In this document: piece after piece, positions 23,588 through 31,670 of the stretch | Layout of the letters: the number at the start of each line of letters is the position of its first letter | Numbering within the stretch: position 1 is the stretch's first letter | From: JAGQNT01 sp964426605 | GTDB lineage: Bacteria > Patescibacteriota > Saccharimonadia > Saccharimonadales > UBA4665 | Assembly: GCA_964426605.1 (NCBI GenBank) | Contig: CAYRQK010000001.1 | Span: 124,001 to 188,000 of the forward strand | DNA: 64,000 nt | Direction: 5' to 3' | Made by a program: the position numbers and the translations under genes | The notes under the pieces: generated by a model | Told to the model about the DNA's origin: nothing | Database searches by the model: none | What the model saw: the letters and a program-made list of their open reading frames with translations, nothing else

Positions 23588-24220
23588 ATGACAATCTGGT
23601 GGCTCATACTCATTTTGGCATTTCTGGCGGCGGCTGGGATCGCGTTTGTGTGGGTTGCGGTACGCATGAGTAGGCTCACAGTGGGCGGCCCAAAGACTCG
23701 TGGCTCGCTGGCCGGGTCATTTGAGGGTGCCGCCAAGGAAGACGTTGACCATATCTTCAACGAAGAATTTCGTGAGGAATTGCGCAACCGCGGCCGTATT
23801 CATCTCGAGAAGATCATTGGTGAAAATGCCATGTTTTTGCAGCAGGATCTGCGGCTGACGACCAGCCAACTGAACGAATATATGAAGACCGAGATCACCA
23901 GTAAGTTGCACGAAGAATTCGACAAGTACGAAGAGTCTATCATGGACGCCAAGCAGCTGGCGATTGAGGCTATCGAGAAGACTAACAAGGCTATCGACGA
24001 AGAGCGCCAGATACTTGGGGACCAGCTGCAAAAAGAGGTCACCGAGCAGAAACAGCGCTTGGTCCACCAGTTTGAGGACAACATGGCCGGTGTTATTGAC
24101 CACTATCTGATTGCGGCTATCGGCAACCAGATCGATCTGACTGACCAACTGGAGTACATCTTGGCCGAGCTAGAGTCCAACAAGCAGGCGATCATAGAGG
24201 ATATTAGCAATGGATCATAA
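23588..24220 (+). CDS. atpF: ATP synthase F0 subunit b-like protein
   Basis: The 210-residue protein has one N-terminal membrane helix (TIWWLILILAFLAAAGIAFV), a basic and Gly-rich linker and then a long charged helix (about 50-195, for example SQLNEYMKTEITSKLHEEFD) typical of the peripheral stalk. It is longer than the usual 155-170 residues, and the linker is unusual. The identification rests on topology and on gene order before delta and alpha. It overlaps atpH by 11 nt. Confidence 0.75.
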   Translation: MTIWWLILILAFLAAAGIAFVWVAVRMSRLTVGGPKTRGSLAGSFEGAAKEDVDHIFNEEFREELRNRGRIHLEKIIGENAMFLQQDLRLTTSQLNEYMKTEITSKLHEEFDKYEESIMDAKQLAIEAIEKTNKAIDEERQILGDQLQKEVTEQKQRLVHQFEDNMAGVIDHYLIAAIGNQIDLTDQLEYILAELESNKQAIIEDISNGS

Positions 24221-24707
24221 CAACCAATTTCGTCTACCAAATCTGCTTGTCGGCGCGTCAGATATTTTGCGGCTCAAGCGTGAACTCGATGCACTCTACG
24301 ATTATTTGCATCAGGCAGTTCTACGCCACACACCGGCCGATCAGGTCAAGATGCCCAAAACGAGCCGCACGCTCGATGAGCTAGCCCGCTTGAATAATAT
24401 TGATTTATTGCAGCGTAGTCAGTACGAACAATTACTTGCAACACTCGAGGAGGTCTACCACAAGGCGCCACGTATGCATATTGCGTTTGCAACTGATCCC
24501 TCGGCCGCGTTTACTGGCCGAATCGTTGATTGGCTGAGGGCGAATATTAGCCCTGTCGTATTGGTGCAGATTGGCTTGCAGCCTACGCTTGGCGCTGGCT
24601 GCATCGTGCGCACCACCAATGAGCAGTTCGACTTTAGTATCCGGGAGCACATGCGCAAGATGCGGCCCAAGCTGATTGAACAACTCGATAGAGAGCTGGT
24701 AGCGTGA
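24210..24707 (+). CDS. atpH: ATP synthase F1 subunit delta (OSCP-like)
   Basis: The 165-residue protein lies between b and alpha, as in classic atp operons. The N-terminus is a helical domain. The C-terminal part (VVLVQIGLQPTLGAGCIVRT, then FDFSIREHMRKM) corresponds to the GGxxxxVGDxxxDxSxxxxL end of delta. It connects the b stalk to the top of F1. Sequence conservation is weak, so context carries much of the call. Its stop overlaps the GTG start of atpA. Confidence 0.75.
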   Translation: MDHNNQFRLPNLLVGASDILRLKRELDALYDYLHQAVLRHTPADQVKMPKTSRTLDELARLNNIDLLQRSQYEQLLATLEEVYHKAPRMHIAFATDPSAAFTGRIVDWLRANISPVVLVQIGLQPTLGAGCIVRTTNEQFDFSIREHMRKMRPKLIEQLDRELVA

Positions 24708-26287
24708 GCTCTGACAATCGGCACTACGAACAACTCGTTGCCAAGGGTAAGCCCATTGGCGAGGTGATTGCCGTGGACCGTTTCTTGATCAAAGTTCGTG
24801 GCCTGCATCCAGTGAATGCACATGCGCTGGTTATGTTCGAGGATGGCACTAAGGGCCTCGTGCACCACGTGTTTGAGGAATATGTGGTGGTGTTGCACCT
24901 GGGGGTCACCAAACTAGTGCCGGGTATGACCGTGGTGCAGCAGCACGATGAGCTGGTGAGTAAGGTTGGTCGGGACTTCGTGGGCCGTGTGGTATCCGTC
25001 AACGGTGAGCCGCTCGACGGCAAGGGACCGATTGCAGCCGATGCTGTTGAGACAGTATTCCATGATGCGCCGCGTTTGTTCGAGCGCCAAGCCCTCGACA
25101 CACAGCTCGAGACGGGTATTATGGTGCTCGACGAAATGTTCCCGCTGGTGCGTGGACAGCGTATGGCGATCTTGGGCGATAGCAAAGTGGGCAAGACGAC
25201 CATGGCGTTGCAGCTGGCACTTAACCAGAAAAATACTGACGTCATTAGTGTATATGTACTGATTGCCAAGCGCCGCAGCGACATCGATGCACTTATCAAG
25301 CGCCTCCAGGACAGTGATGCGCTTGACTCGGCCGTCGTCGTCGTGTCTACTGCGTTTGAATCACTAGTGATGAGTTATCTAGCACCCTATGTTGGCTGCG
25401 CGATTGCCGAGTATTTGTGGCATGTCTGTGACGAAGACGTGCTGATTATTTACGACGATCTCACCAGCCATGCTCAGGCCTACCGCGAAATTTCGTTACT
25501 GGCAGGCAGTAGTCCGGGTCGCGACAGTTACCCTGGTGACATGTTCTACTCGCACTCTAGCTTACTGGAGCGTGCTGGCCGTACGGCTAGCAATGGTAAG
25601 ACCCTCACGGCACTGCCGATTGTGCTGGCCAACGACGGTGATATTACAGCTTTCCTGCCGACCAATGTCATGTCCATCACGGATGGTCAGTGGATCCTCG
25701 ATATGGGTATATTCCGCGATACCATGCGCCCAGCGGTTAGCACCGGTTTGTCGGTTACCCGTATTGGTGGCGTCGGCCAGAATGACAAACAAAAGCAGCT
25801 CGCTGCCCAGACCATCAAAACGCTCAACTCCTACCGCCAGGCCAAAGAGTTCTCACGCTTCGGTTCCGAGCTGGGCGATCAGGCCAAGAAAGATTTGCAT
25901 GTTGGCGATGAACTATACGAACTGATGAACCAGGCGCCCGACGAGACCTATAATACGCTAGCACAAACGGTGATGTTCGACATTGTCTTGAACGACAGTA
26001 CCGACCAGGTCATCGATATCAAACTCATGAAAGACACTACGCGCAAACTGATGATCGAAGGTACGGTCACCGATTTTGATACGTTCAAAAAAGCGGTACT
26101 GGATGTTTGCGTGATCGAGCGAAAAGAGCCTGCCAAAGATGAGAAACCAGCCGCCGGTGGTGATGGCAAGCCTGGTAGTACTCCAGCCACTACAGATAAG
26201 CCGAAGGGAGATCCGAAGCCAGATGACAAAGTAGGTCCTCAAACTCCAGCCGAAGAGTCCAAAGAACCTGTGGAGGCCAAGGCATGA
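24704..26287 (+). CDS. atpA: ATP synthase F1 subunit alpha with a low-complexity tail
   Basis: GTG at 24704 overlaps the delta stop. The 527-residue protein has the beta-barrel domain, the regulatory P-loop AILGDSKVGKTTMAL (GDRQTGKT in most species), IIYDDLTSHAQAYREISLL, and GRDSYPGDMFYSHSSLLERA. The catalytic Arg region appears as RPAVSTGLSVTRIGG. The last 45 residues or so are a Lys/Pro/Glu/Asp-rich tail (KPAAGGDGKPGSTPATTDKP) not found in standard alpha subunits. It forms the alternating hexamer with beta. Confidence 0.95.
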   Translation: MSSDNRHYEQLVAKGKPIGEVIAVDRFLIKVRGLHPVNAHALVMFEDGTKGLVHHVFEEYVVVLHLGVTKLVPGMTVVQQHDELVSKVGRDFVGRVVSVNGEPLDGKGPIAADAVETVFHDAPRLFERQALDTQLETGIMVLDEMFPLVRGQRMAILGDSKVGKTTMALQLALNQKNTDVISVYVLIAKRRSDIDALIKRLQDSDALDSAVVVVSTAFESLVMSYLAPYVGCAIAEYLWHVCDEDVLIIYDDLTSHAQAYREISLLAGSSPGRDSYPGDMFYSHSSLLERAGRTASNGKTLTALPIVLANDGDITAFLPTNVMSITDGQWILDMGIFRDTMRPAVSTGLSVTRIGGVGQNDKQKQLAAQTIKTLNSYRQAKEFSRFGSELGDQAKKDLHVGDELYELMNQAPDETYNTLAQTVMFDIVLNDSTDQVIDIKLMKDTTRKLMIEGTVTDFDTFKKAVLDVCVIERKEPAKDEKPAAGGDGKPGSTPATTDKPKGDPKPDDKVGPQTPAEESKEPVEAKA

Positions 26288-27141
26288 AGCAACCACGCGA
26301 AATCGCATTCGAGCGTGACGGCATGGGCACTATTGTGGGCCTGACCGGAGTTTTTCAGGGTCTGGCCAGTATGCGCATTGCCCAGACCAAAAACCAGGTG
26401 CTCGAATCTCAGAAGTTTTTTGATGAGCTGTGGCATATCTATACCCAGCTGCGTGTCGACAACCTGTTCCGCTTTGGTCGTGACGAGAAGATCTCGACTG
26501 TCGACAAAGATCTGTTTATCATCATCACCGCGGAGGGTGGTTTTAGTGGTGATATCGACCAGCGCCTTATCAGGATTATGCTTGAGGAATACAAGCCCGA
26601 GCAGCACGAAATTATCGTGATCGGTCACCATGGTGCCGTCCAATTGGCTCAAAATAACATCCGCTTCAAAAAGTACTATAAGTTGCCTACTAAAGACCAG
26701 AACATCAATGTCACGCCGTTGGTACACGAGATTGGCCTGTATCGTAGCGCGGCTGTGTTCTACCAGTCGTATGAGTCGCTGATGGTGCAGAATATCGAGC
26801 GGCTCGATTTGCAAAGTGCCGTGCAAGCGGCCGGTGCCAAGAGTGGTGGACAAGAGGACGACGAGATCATAAGCGATGCTAATTATATCTTTGAGCCGAG
26901 TAGTTTTGAGGTGGTTGCGCACTTGGAGCGCTCGATGCTGCAGGTCTCGCTCAGCCAGCTTATCCTGGACTCTAAACTCGCCCAGTACGCTAGCCGTTTC
27001 CGCTCTATGAGCGCCGCCAATCAGCGAGCCCAGGAAACATTTCGCGACCTGAGCTTATCGTACAACCGCACCAAGCGTGCCGTGAGTGATGAGCGTCTAA
27101 AAGAGATTATTAATGGCTTGCGGGGGAAACAAACAGTATGA
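26284..27141 (+). CDS. atpG: ATP synthase F1 subunit gamma
   Basis: The 285-residue central rotor subunit starts within the atpA stop (ATGA). The N-terminal helix is divergent (GMGTIVGLTGVFQGLASMRI). The Rossmann-like middle has LFIIITAEGGFSGDIDQRLI, matching the conserved TSDRGLCGxxN strand in altered form. The C-terminal helix (FRSMSAANQRAQETFRDLSL, then YNRTKRA) matches the family end, RMxAMxxATxNA. Order and both terminal helices support the call. Confidence 0.9.
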   Translation: MKQPREIAFERDGMGTIVGLTGVFQGLASMRIAQTKNQVLESQKFFDELWHIYTQLRVDNLFRFGRDEKISTVDKDLFIIITAEGGFSGDIDQRLIRIMLEEYKPEQHEIIVIGHHGAVQLAQNNIRFKKYYKLPTKDQNINVTPLVHEIGLYRSAAVFYQSYESLMVQNIERLDLQSAVQAAGAKSGGQEDDEIISDANYIFEPSSFEVVAHLERSMLQVSLSQLILDSKLAQYASRFRSMSAANQRAQETFRDLSLSYNRTKRAVSDERLKEIINGLRGKQTV

Positions 27142-27151
27142 GGTACCAACG

Positions 27152-28456
27152 ATGAGCACCGGAGTTGTACGCGCCCTCAAGGACCTAGTGGTCCGTGTGG
27201 AGTTCGATCAAGATGTGCCCGGCGAGCACGAAGTTATTCGCGTCAATAATGCCAATCAATCGGCGCTGCTGGTCGATAGTCTGCAGGAGGGTAACGTCGC
27301 CGTCTGCCTCAACCTGTATGCCGATCGGACCATTCAAAAGGGTATGCAAGTTATTGGTACGGGCGAGATGTTGGAAATCCCCGTCGGTGATGCGCTGATT
27401 GGCCGTGTGGTCGATGCCACCTGTCGGCCGATCGATGGCGGCCCTGAGATTGACCCGTCGTTACCGCGCCGCAGCATTTTCAAGCCCGCCGAGAGCAAAG
27501 CTAGTTTTTCGGGCAGTAAGGTCGACATCCTGGAGACGGGCATCAAGGTCATCGACTTCTTCACGCCATTCGTTAAAGGTCGCAAAATTGGCATCATCGG
27601 CGGTGCTGGTGTCGGCAAAACGGTGCTGACTATGGAGCTCATCAACAACATTGCCGAGGGCACCGGCGGTCTGTCGTTCTTCGCTGGCATCGGTGAGCGT
27701 ATCCGTGAGGGTCACGAACTATACGAGACGCTTAAAGGTCGTGATTTGCTCAAAAACACCTGCATGTTCTTCGGCCAAATGGATCAAAACCCGGTGCAAC
27801 GTTCGCTGATTGCCCAGAGCGCCGTCACACTGGCCGAATACTTCCGTGATGAAACCGGCAAAGACATCCTGTTCTTTGCAGATAACATGTATCGCTATAT
27901 TCAAGCCAAGAACGAAGTCTCAACCATCTTGGGCCAGGTACCGAGTGAGGGTGGCTACGAGCCGACCATCTTCTCTGACGTCAAGCATTTGCAAGATCGC
28001 CTCAGTAGTAACGAAAAGGGGTCAATTACCGCCGTGCAGACCATCTATGTGCCGGCCGATGACCTGTCCGATCCGGCCGTGCAGCAGATTCAGCACGAGC
28101 TAGATAGCATCATTGTGCTCAGCCGTTCCATCGCCGAGCAAGGCATTCGCCCGGCCGTTGACCTCACGCGCACCACCTCTAGTTTGCTCAGCCCCGATAT
28201 CGTCGGTGAGCGCCACTATTTGCTCAGCGTGCAGGTTCAGTCGTTGCTACAAAAATACGAGAGCCTCAAGGGCATCATCGCCATCATTGGTGAGAACGAA
28301 CTTTCGGCCGCTGACCGCGGTGACTACGCCAAGGCCAAAAAGCTCATCACTTTCTTCTCGCAGAACATGCATGTTATGGAGAACCAGTCGGCCAACAAGG
28401 GTGAGAGCTGGACGCGCGAAGACACACTTAACGGCATCGAAGAAATCATCGTCTAA
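27152..28456 (+). CDS. atpD: ATP synthase F1 subunit beta
   Basis: ATG at 27152 (MSTGVVRALKDLVVRVEF) is preferred because GAGGT lies 8 nt upstream within the end of atpG. The 434-residue catalytic subunit has the P-loop GGAGVGKTVL, the catalytic Glu region GIGERIREGHELYE, and ILFFADNMYRYIQAKNEVST. The DELSEED stretch reads GENELSAADR here. It is shorter than the usual 460-480 residues. It hydrolyses or makes ATP together with alpha, driven by gamma rotation. Confidence 0.96.
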   Translation: MSTGVVRALKDLVVRVEFDQDVPGEHEVIRVNNANQSALLVDSLQEGNVAVCLNLYADRTIQKGMQVIGTGEMLEIPVGDALIGRVVDATCRPIDGGPEIDPSLPRRSIFKPAESKASFSGSKVDILETGIKVIDFFTPFVKGRKIGIIGGAGVGKTVLTMELINNIAEGTGGLSFFAGIGERIREGHELYETLKGRDLLKNTCMFFGQMDQNPVQRSLIAQSAVTLAEYFRDETGKDILFFADNMYRYIQAKNEVSTILGQVPSEGGYEPTIFSDVKHLQDRLSSNEKGSITAVQTIYVPADDLSDPAVQQIQHELDSIIVLSRSIAEQGIRPAVDLTRTTSSLLSPDIVGERHYLLSVQVQSLLQKYESLKGIIAIIGENELSAADRGDYAKAKKLITFFSQNMHVMENQSANKGESWTREDTLNGIEEIIV

Positions 28457-28458
28457 CT

Positions 28459-28788
28459 ATGGCCAAGCGTCAAGATGCCAGCACCGGTCAGATCATCGAC
28501 GATGGCAAGCCCGAGACAGAATCAGCGGCCAGCGCAAATGGCAAAGAAACACTGCACGTCAAAGTCTACTCGCCATACAAGACATACTTTGATGAGGCTA
28601 GCTACAGTATCTCGGCGGTGAGCCGCACCGGCACGTTCGACATTTTGCCCCAGCACCACAACTTTATTACGCTACTCGAACCCTGCACCGTTATCATCGA
28701 GTCCACACACGGCCAAGTGCCACTCAAAATATCCGGTGGCATCATGCACGTGCGCAAAAACAACGTCGTCGTATTCCTCGACGCCTAA
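28459..28788 (+). CDS. atpC: ATP synthase F1 subunit epsilon, beta-sandwich domain only
   Basis: The 109-residue protein begins with an extra polar stretch of about 30 residues (MAKRQDASTGQIIDDGKPET). The beta-sandwich domain follows (LHVKVYSPYKTYFDEA, SRTGTFDILPQHHNFITLL, KISGGIMHVRKNNVVVFLD). The C-terminal helical hairpin, which inhibits ATP hydrolysis in many bacteria, is missing. It starts 2 nt after atpD and closes the operon. Confidence 0.9.
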   Translation: MAKRQDASTGQIIDDGKPETESAASANGKETLHVKVYSPYKTYFDEASYSISAVSRTGTFDILPQHHNFITLLEPCTVIIESTHGQVPLKISGGIMHVRKNNVVVFLDA

Positions 28789-28854
28789 TTTGTTCGGTAA
28801 CCTCGCTCGATAAAATGACACCGTATGGACTACCCTGTTTGTGCCGGTGGCTGT

Positions 28855-28860
28855 TAAACT
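28855..28860 (+). promoter_or_regulatory. -10 box (TAAACT) before the zeta-like remnant
   Basis: TAAACT ends 6 nt before ATG 28867. The short-leader architecture is preserved although the gene is broken. Confidence 0.5.
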
Positions 28861-28866
28861 GACAAT

Positions 28867-29104
28867 ATGGCGATCGATAACGATGCATGGGTTAAAGCAA
28901 ATAAGAAACAGATTGCCCGTGAGTTTATACGGCGTACTGAATTAAGCCGTAGCGATCATCCTGTGGCTATTATTACCGCTGGACTGCCTGGAGCTGGCAA
29001 GACAGAGTTTACTCAAGAACTTCTCAAGAAAACAACGGGTAACTTCAATCCCACCTATAGTAACTAGCATAGAACTCGAAAAAGCATTACAACAGGAGCA
29101 ATGA
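28867..29104 (+). pseudogene. Remnant of a zeta-toxin-like P-loop kinase
   Basis: The open frame 28867-29067 encodes MAIDNDAWVKANKKQIAREF and then AIITAGLPGAGKTEFTQELL, the Walker A region of zeta-toxin-like kinases. It stops after 66 residues, before the catalytic Asp and the lid. A second frame reading IELEKALQQEQ and ending at TGA 29102-29104 looks like the original C-terminus, so the middle was deleted. It is probably inactive. Confidence 0.6.
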
Positions 29105-29106
29105 CC

Positions 29107-29256
29107 ATGAAGTCTCTGGTACAACGAAAAAAGGTAAGTCTGCACGAAATAGCGGCGCCCAAGCCCTCTCGTGCAGCAACACGGACCGTTAAGAGTGCGC
29201 TCAAGGGAGCCTACAAAGACCAACAGGCAGTACTCAAGAAAGCCTACTCAAAGTAA
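29107..29256 (+). CDS. Small basic protein, 49 residues
   Basis: ATG 29107 (MKSLVQRKKVSLHEIAAPKP) has AGGAG 8 nt upstream. An in-frame ATG two codons earlier is too close to that site. It is Lys/Ala-rich (SRAATRTVKSALKGAYKDQQ) and ends KKAYSK. It directly follows the zeta-like remnant, as an antitoxin or partner gene might, but nothing in the sequence proves that. Not recognised. Confidence 0.5.
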   Translation: MKSLVQRKKVSLHEIAAPKPSRAATRTVKSALKGAYKDQQAVLKKAYSK

Positions 29257-29269
29257 TCGGGTAGGGTTC

Positions 29270-30295
29270 TTAGCCTATCACTATATAGTCGAAGCCGAAT
29301 GATTGGCCGCCAGGTGCGGGCGAGTTGCTGCAGACGCTAAAGCTGCTCGTGGTGCGGGTGATATAGAAGCCCAGGCCTCCAGCGGCTGAGCCCACAGGCG
29401 TCACAATGACGTGTGGCGTGCCGTCGTAGTGTTGCGTGAAGTTGACGGTGATAAAGCACCCAGCTGCTGGGCCGCTGCCGGTGTTGATGTTGATAGATCC
29501 AGCGGTGTCCGAGCCGCTGACGGCTGCGGTGCCACCGCTGCCCAGCGCCGTGCCGGCGTTGCGGCCTGGCGTGCCACCGCCACCCACAATGTGGTGGGTA
29601 AGTGTCAGCGCGCCGTTGAAATTCAGGGTGCTGACAGTCAGACTGTTGACCGACAAGTTGGCGAATGTAGTGTTGCCGCTGACGCTCAGGCCGCCTTGGG
29701 CACTGATCAGCCCCTGTACAGCCAGGTTGTGCGATACCGACAAGTCGTTGGATATTTTGACATCTTGCAGCGTGCTTTGGCCAGCCACGTTGATACCGGT
29801 CAGTGACAGTTGGTCACCGACCACCAGCTTGCCGGCGACTTCCACATCGCCCTTCAGCAGCACCGAACCACCAAAGATAGCGTTGCTTTTCACGGTCAGT
29901 ACTTGCTTGCTATCGCCCACGGTAACATCGGTGTTTTCGAGTTGTTTCAGACTCTCCGACGACAACGCCTGCGTCTTGATCTTATTGTCTTGTGTGACTT
30001 TCTTGTTGGAGCTGAGGTAATACATACCGCCGCCCGAACCTGCCAGAACCACGAGCAGTATAAATGCTAACAGGTAGATGTTAACGCGGTGCAGCAGCTG
30101 TTTGATGCCGCCGCCCGATGCCTTGGTTTTCTTAGGCGTATCGCTGCTGCTGTTTGGAGCGTCGGTGGGCGTGCTGGCGCTGACACCACCCTCCAGCGAA
30201 TTGTCGTTAGCATCTGCTGCCGTCCCCGTGGTGGTGTCGGTTGGTTCGGTTGATTCTAGCGAATCAGACTCGGTGTTATCTGGTTTGTCTTCCAT
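29270..30295 (-). CDS. Membrane-anchored repeat protein with beta-solenoid-like stalk and C-terminal domain
   Basis: The 341-residue protein has an acidic Ser/Thr/Asp-rich cytoplasmic N-terminus (about 1-60), one membrane helix (VNIYLLAFILLVVLAGSGGG), a helical linker, and hydrophobic repeats of the pattern SVSHNLAVQGLISAQGGLSV (about 135-230) as in bactofilin-like or trimeric stalks. A globular end has two Cys residues and finishes FGFDYIVIG. This is a recurring surface-protein type in CPR bacteria. It is convergent with the small basic gene and divergent from the next surface gene. Confidence 0.7.
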   Translation of the reverse strand: MEDKPDNTESDSLESTEPTDTTTGTAADANDNSLEGGVSASTPTDAPNSSSDTPKKTKASGGGIKQLLHRVNIYLLAFILLVVLAGSGGGMYYLSSNKKVTQDNKIKTQALSSESLKQLENTDVTVGDSKQVLTVKSNAIFGGSVLLKGDVEVAGKLVVGDQLSLTGINVAGQSTLQDVKISNDLSVSHNLAVQGLISAQGGLSVSGNTTFANLSVNSLTVSTLNFNGALTLTHHIVGGGGTPGRNAGTALGSGGTAAVSGSDTAGSININTGSGPAAGCFITVNFTQHYDGTPHVIVTPVGSAAGGLGFYITRTTSSFSVCSNSPAPGGQSFGFDYIVIG

Positions 30296-30396
30296 GGTTT
30301 TTCGTCACGCCTATGCTTACCTACATCATACTAGAGAATAGTGGAAGCGTAAACGGATTGCCACGCTAGGGTCGGGGCGCTACAATACATACCAGC

Positions 30397-31215
30397 ATGT
30401 TTCTAATAAAAATGCGAATTCAGAAAGTGCTCAGTATCCTGACGCTCGTGTTGCTGGTGGCCGCGGCGCCAGCGAGTATAGCCACGGCCACCTGCCCGCA
30501 CTATCAGGATTCGTGCAAAGGTGGCTTTGGTATTAGTGGAGCTACCTTTACGGCTGGTGGTCAGTACGCAAATTGTACTGGTTCAAATCCATACTGTGCT
30601 CAGGCTTCCGTAGGCCAAAACGCAGCTGGCGAAACCTGCAAATCAGGCACCGGCAATTTCTGTACCGAAGCCGGTTTTAACACTAGTCAGCCGTATCTGG
30701 AGCTTATTATCAATGACACCAGCGTGGATGCTGGCGTGCTGACCTCCAGTAGTACGCATGTCGGTACTGCCACATTTTCGGTCAAGACATACCTAGCCGA
30801 TGGCTATGCCGTCACGACGTCATCGCCAGGGCCCAAAAACGGTAGCTATATCATGCACCTTCTAGGTTCGCCTACAGCAGTCAACCCCGGCACCGAACAA
30901 TTTGGTATGAATCTGGCGGCCAACGACTGTCCAGCTACGGCTCCAAGCACCGGAGCAGGTAGCTGTACGTCTCCAGCGACGCTTGGCGCTGGCCCCAAAC
31001 AGGTGCCGGACAGTACCTTTAGTTCTGGCGGCGCAGCATCTGGCTACGATTCGCCCAATAACTATCAATATATTGACGGCAGCACTATCGCAAACTCCGA
31101 TCGTAGTTCGGGCGAAACAGACTACACCATGAGTTACATCTTCAACATCAGCGATGTCACGCCTGGCGGCACATACACCATGAACCAGTCCATCATTGCT
31201 ACCTCCACGTTCTAG
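30397..31215 (+). CDS. Secreted Cys-rich surface protein
   Basis: The 272-residue protein has a signal peptide (VLSILTLVLLVAAAPASIATA) and then CPHYQDSC, the first of many Cys residues. The mature part is beta-rich: YLELIINDTSVDAGVL, HVGTATFSVKTYLADGYAV, and ends YTMSYIFNISDVTPGGTYTM then STF. That end pattern recurs in the proteins at 35011 and 36227, so the three may share a fold used on the cell surface. A TACAAT box lies 10 nt before the ATG. Confidence 0.72.
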   Translation: MFLIKMRIQKVLSILTLVLLVAAAPASIATATCPHYQDSCKGGFGISGATFTAGGQYANCTGSNPYCAQASVGQNAAGETCKSGTGNFCTEAGFNTSQPYLELIINDTSVDAGVLTSSSTHVGTATFSVKTYLADGYAVTTSSPGPKNGSYIMHLLGSPTAVNPGTEQFGMNLAANDCPATAPSTGAGSCTSPATLGAGPKQVPDSTFSSGGAASGYDSPNNYQYIDGSTIANSDRSSGETDYTMSYIFNISDVTPGGTYTMNQSIIATSTF

Positions 31216-31274
31216 CTAAAGTGTGAAGATTTTTGCTTTGCGGCGTCAATGCGTCGCGTTATATTACTAATACT

Positions 31275-31521
31275 ATGAACGAGCATGTTATCGATGGCCT
31301 CAAGCAATTTATTGCGGCAACCGTGTCGCAGTCCACTACCGAGTTGGCGGCCGGTCTGGCGAAGTTGAGCAGTAAGGTGGATGGCTTGGAGACTAAAGTG
31401 GATCGCCTGAAACAAAGGTAGACGATATGACGAAAAACTCGACACCGTCATGGACGCAGTCGGCGAACAGCTACATGACCACGAGCAGCGCCTCACGCGA
31501 CTCGAAACCAAACCGGCCTAA
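31275..31521 (+). pseudogene. Small coiled-coil gene split by a frame change (copy A)
   Basis: The first frame (ATG 31275 to TAG 31419-31421) encodes MNEHVIDGLKQFIAATVSQS then LSSKVDGLETKVDRLKQR. The second frame, shifted by +1, continues YDEKLDTVMDAVGEQLHDHE and RLTRLETKPA to TAA 31519-31521. Joined, they give a heptad-patterned coiled coil of about 80 residues. A similar split gene lies at 39342. A TATATT box is 9 nt before the ATG. Confidence 0.6.
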
Positions 31522-31533
31522 GGGCCGTTTTTT
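31514..31533 (+). terminator. Terminator of the split coiled-coil gene
   Basis: CGGCC and GGCCG form a short stem with loop TAAG, followed by six T. Confidence 0.75.
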
Positions 31534-31670
31534 ATATCTCCCGTAGAAACCTTGTGATTTTTATCAAATTGACAGCCTAATAATCTCAGGAATACACTAA
31601 GCGTAACCAGTAAGGGGAGGGGTGTTATGCGTGTACTTCTTGAAAGATTCAGAAATGTTTTCTGTGCTCT

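Noticed and set aside
26239..26922. 227-codon minus-strand open frame across atpA and atpG
   Set aside because: It is a shadow of conserved ATP synthase genes with no motif of its own.
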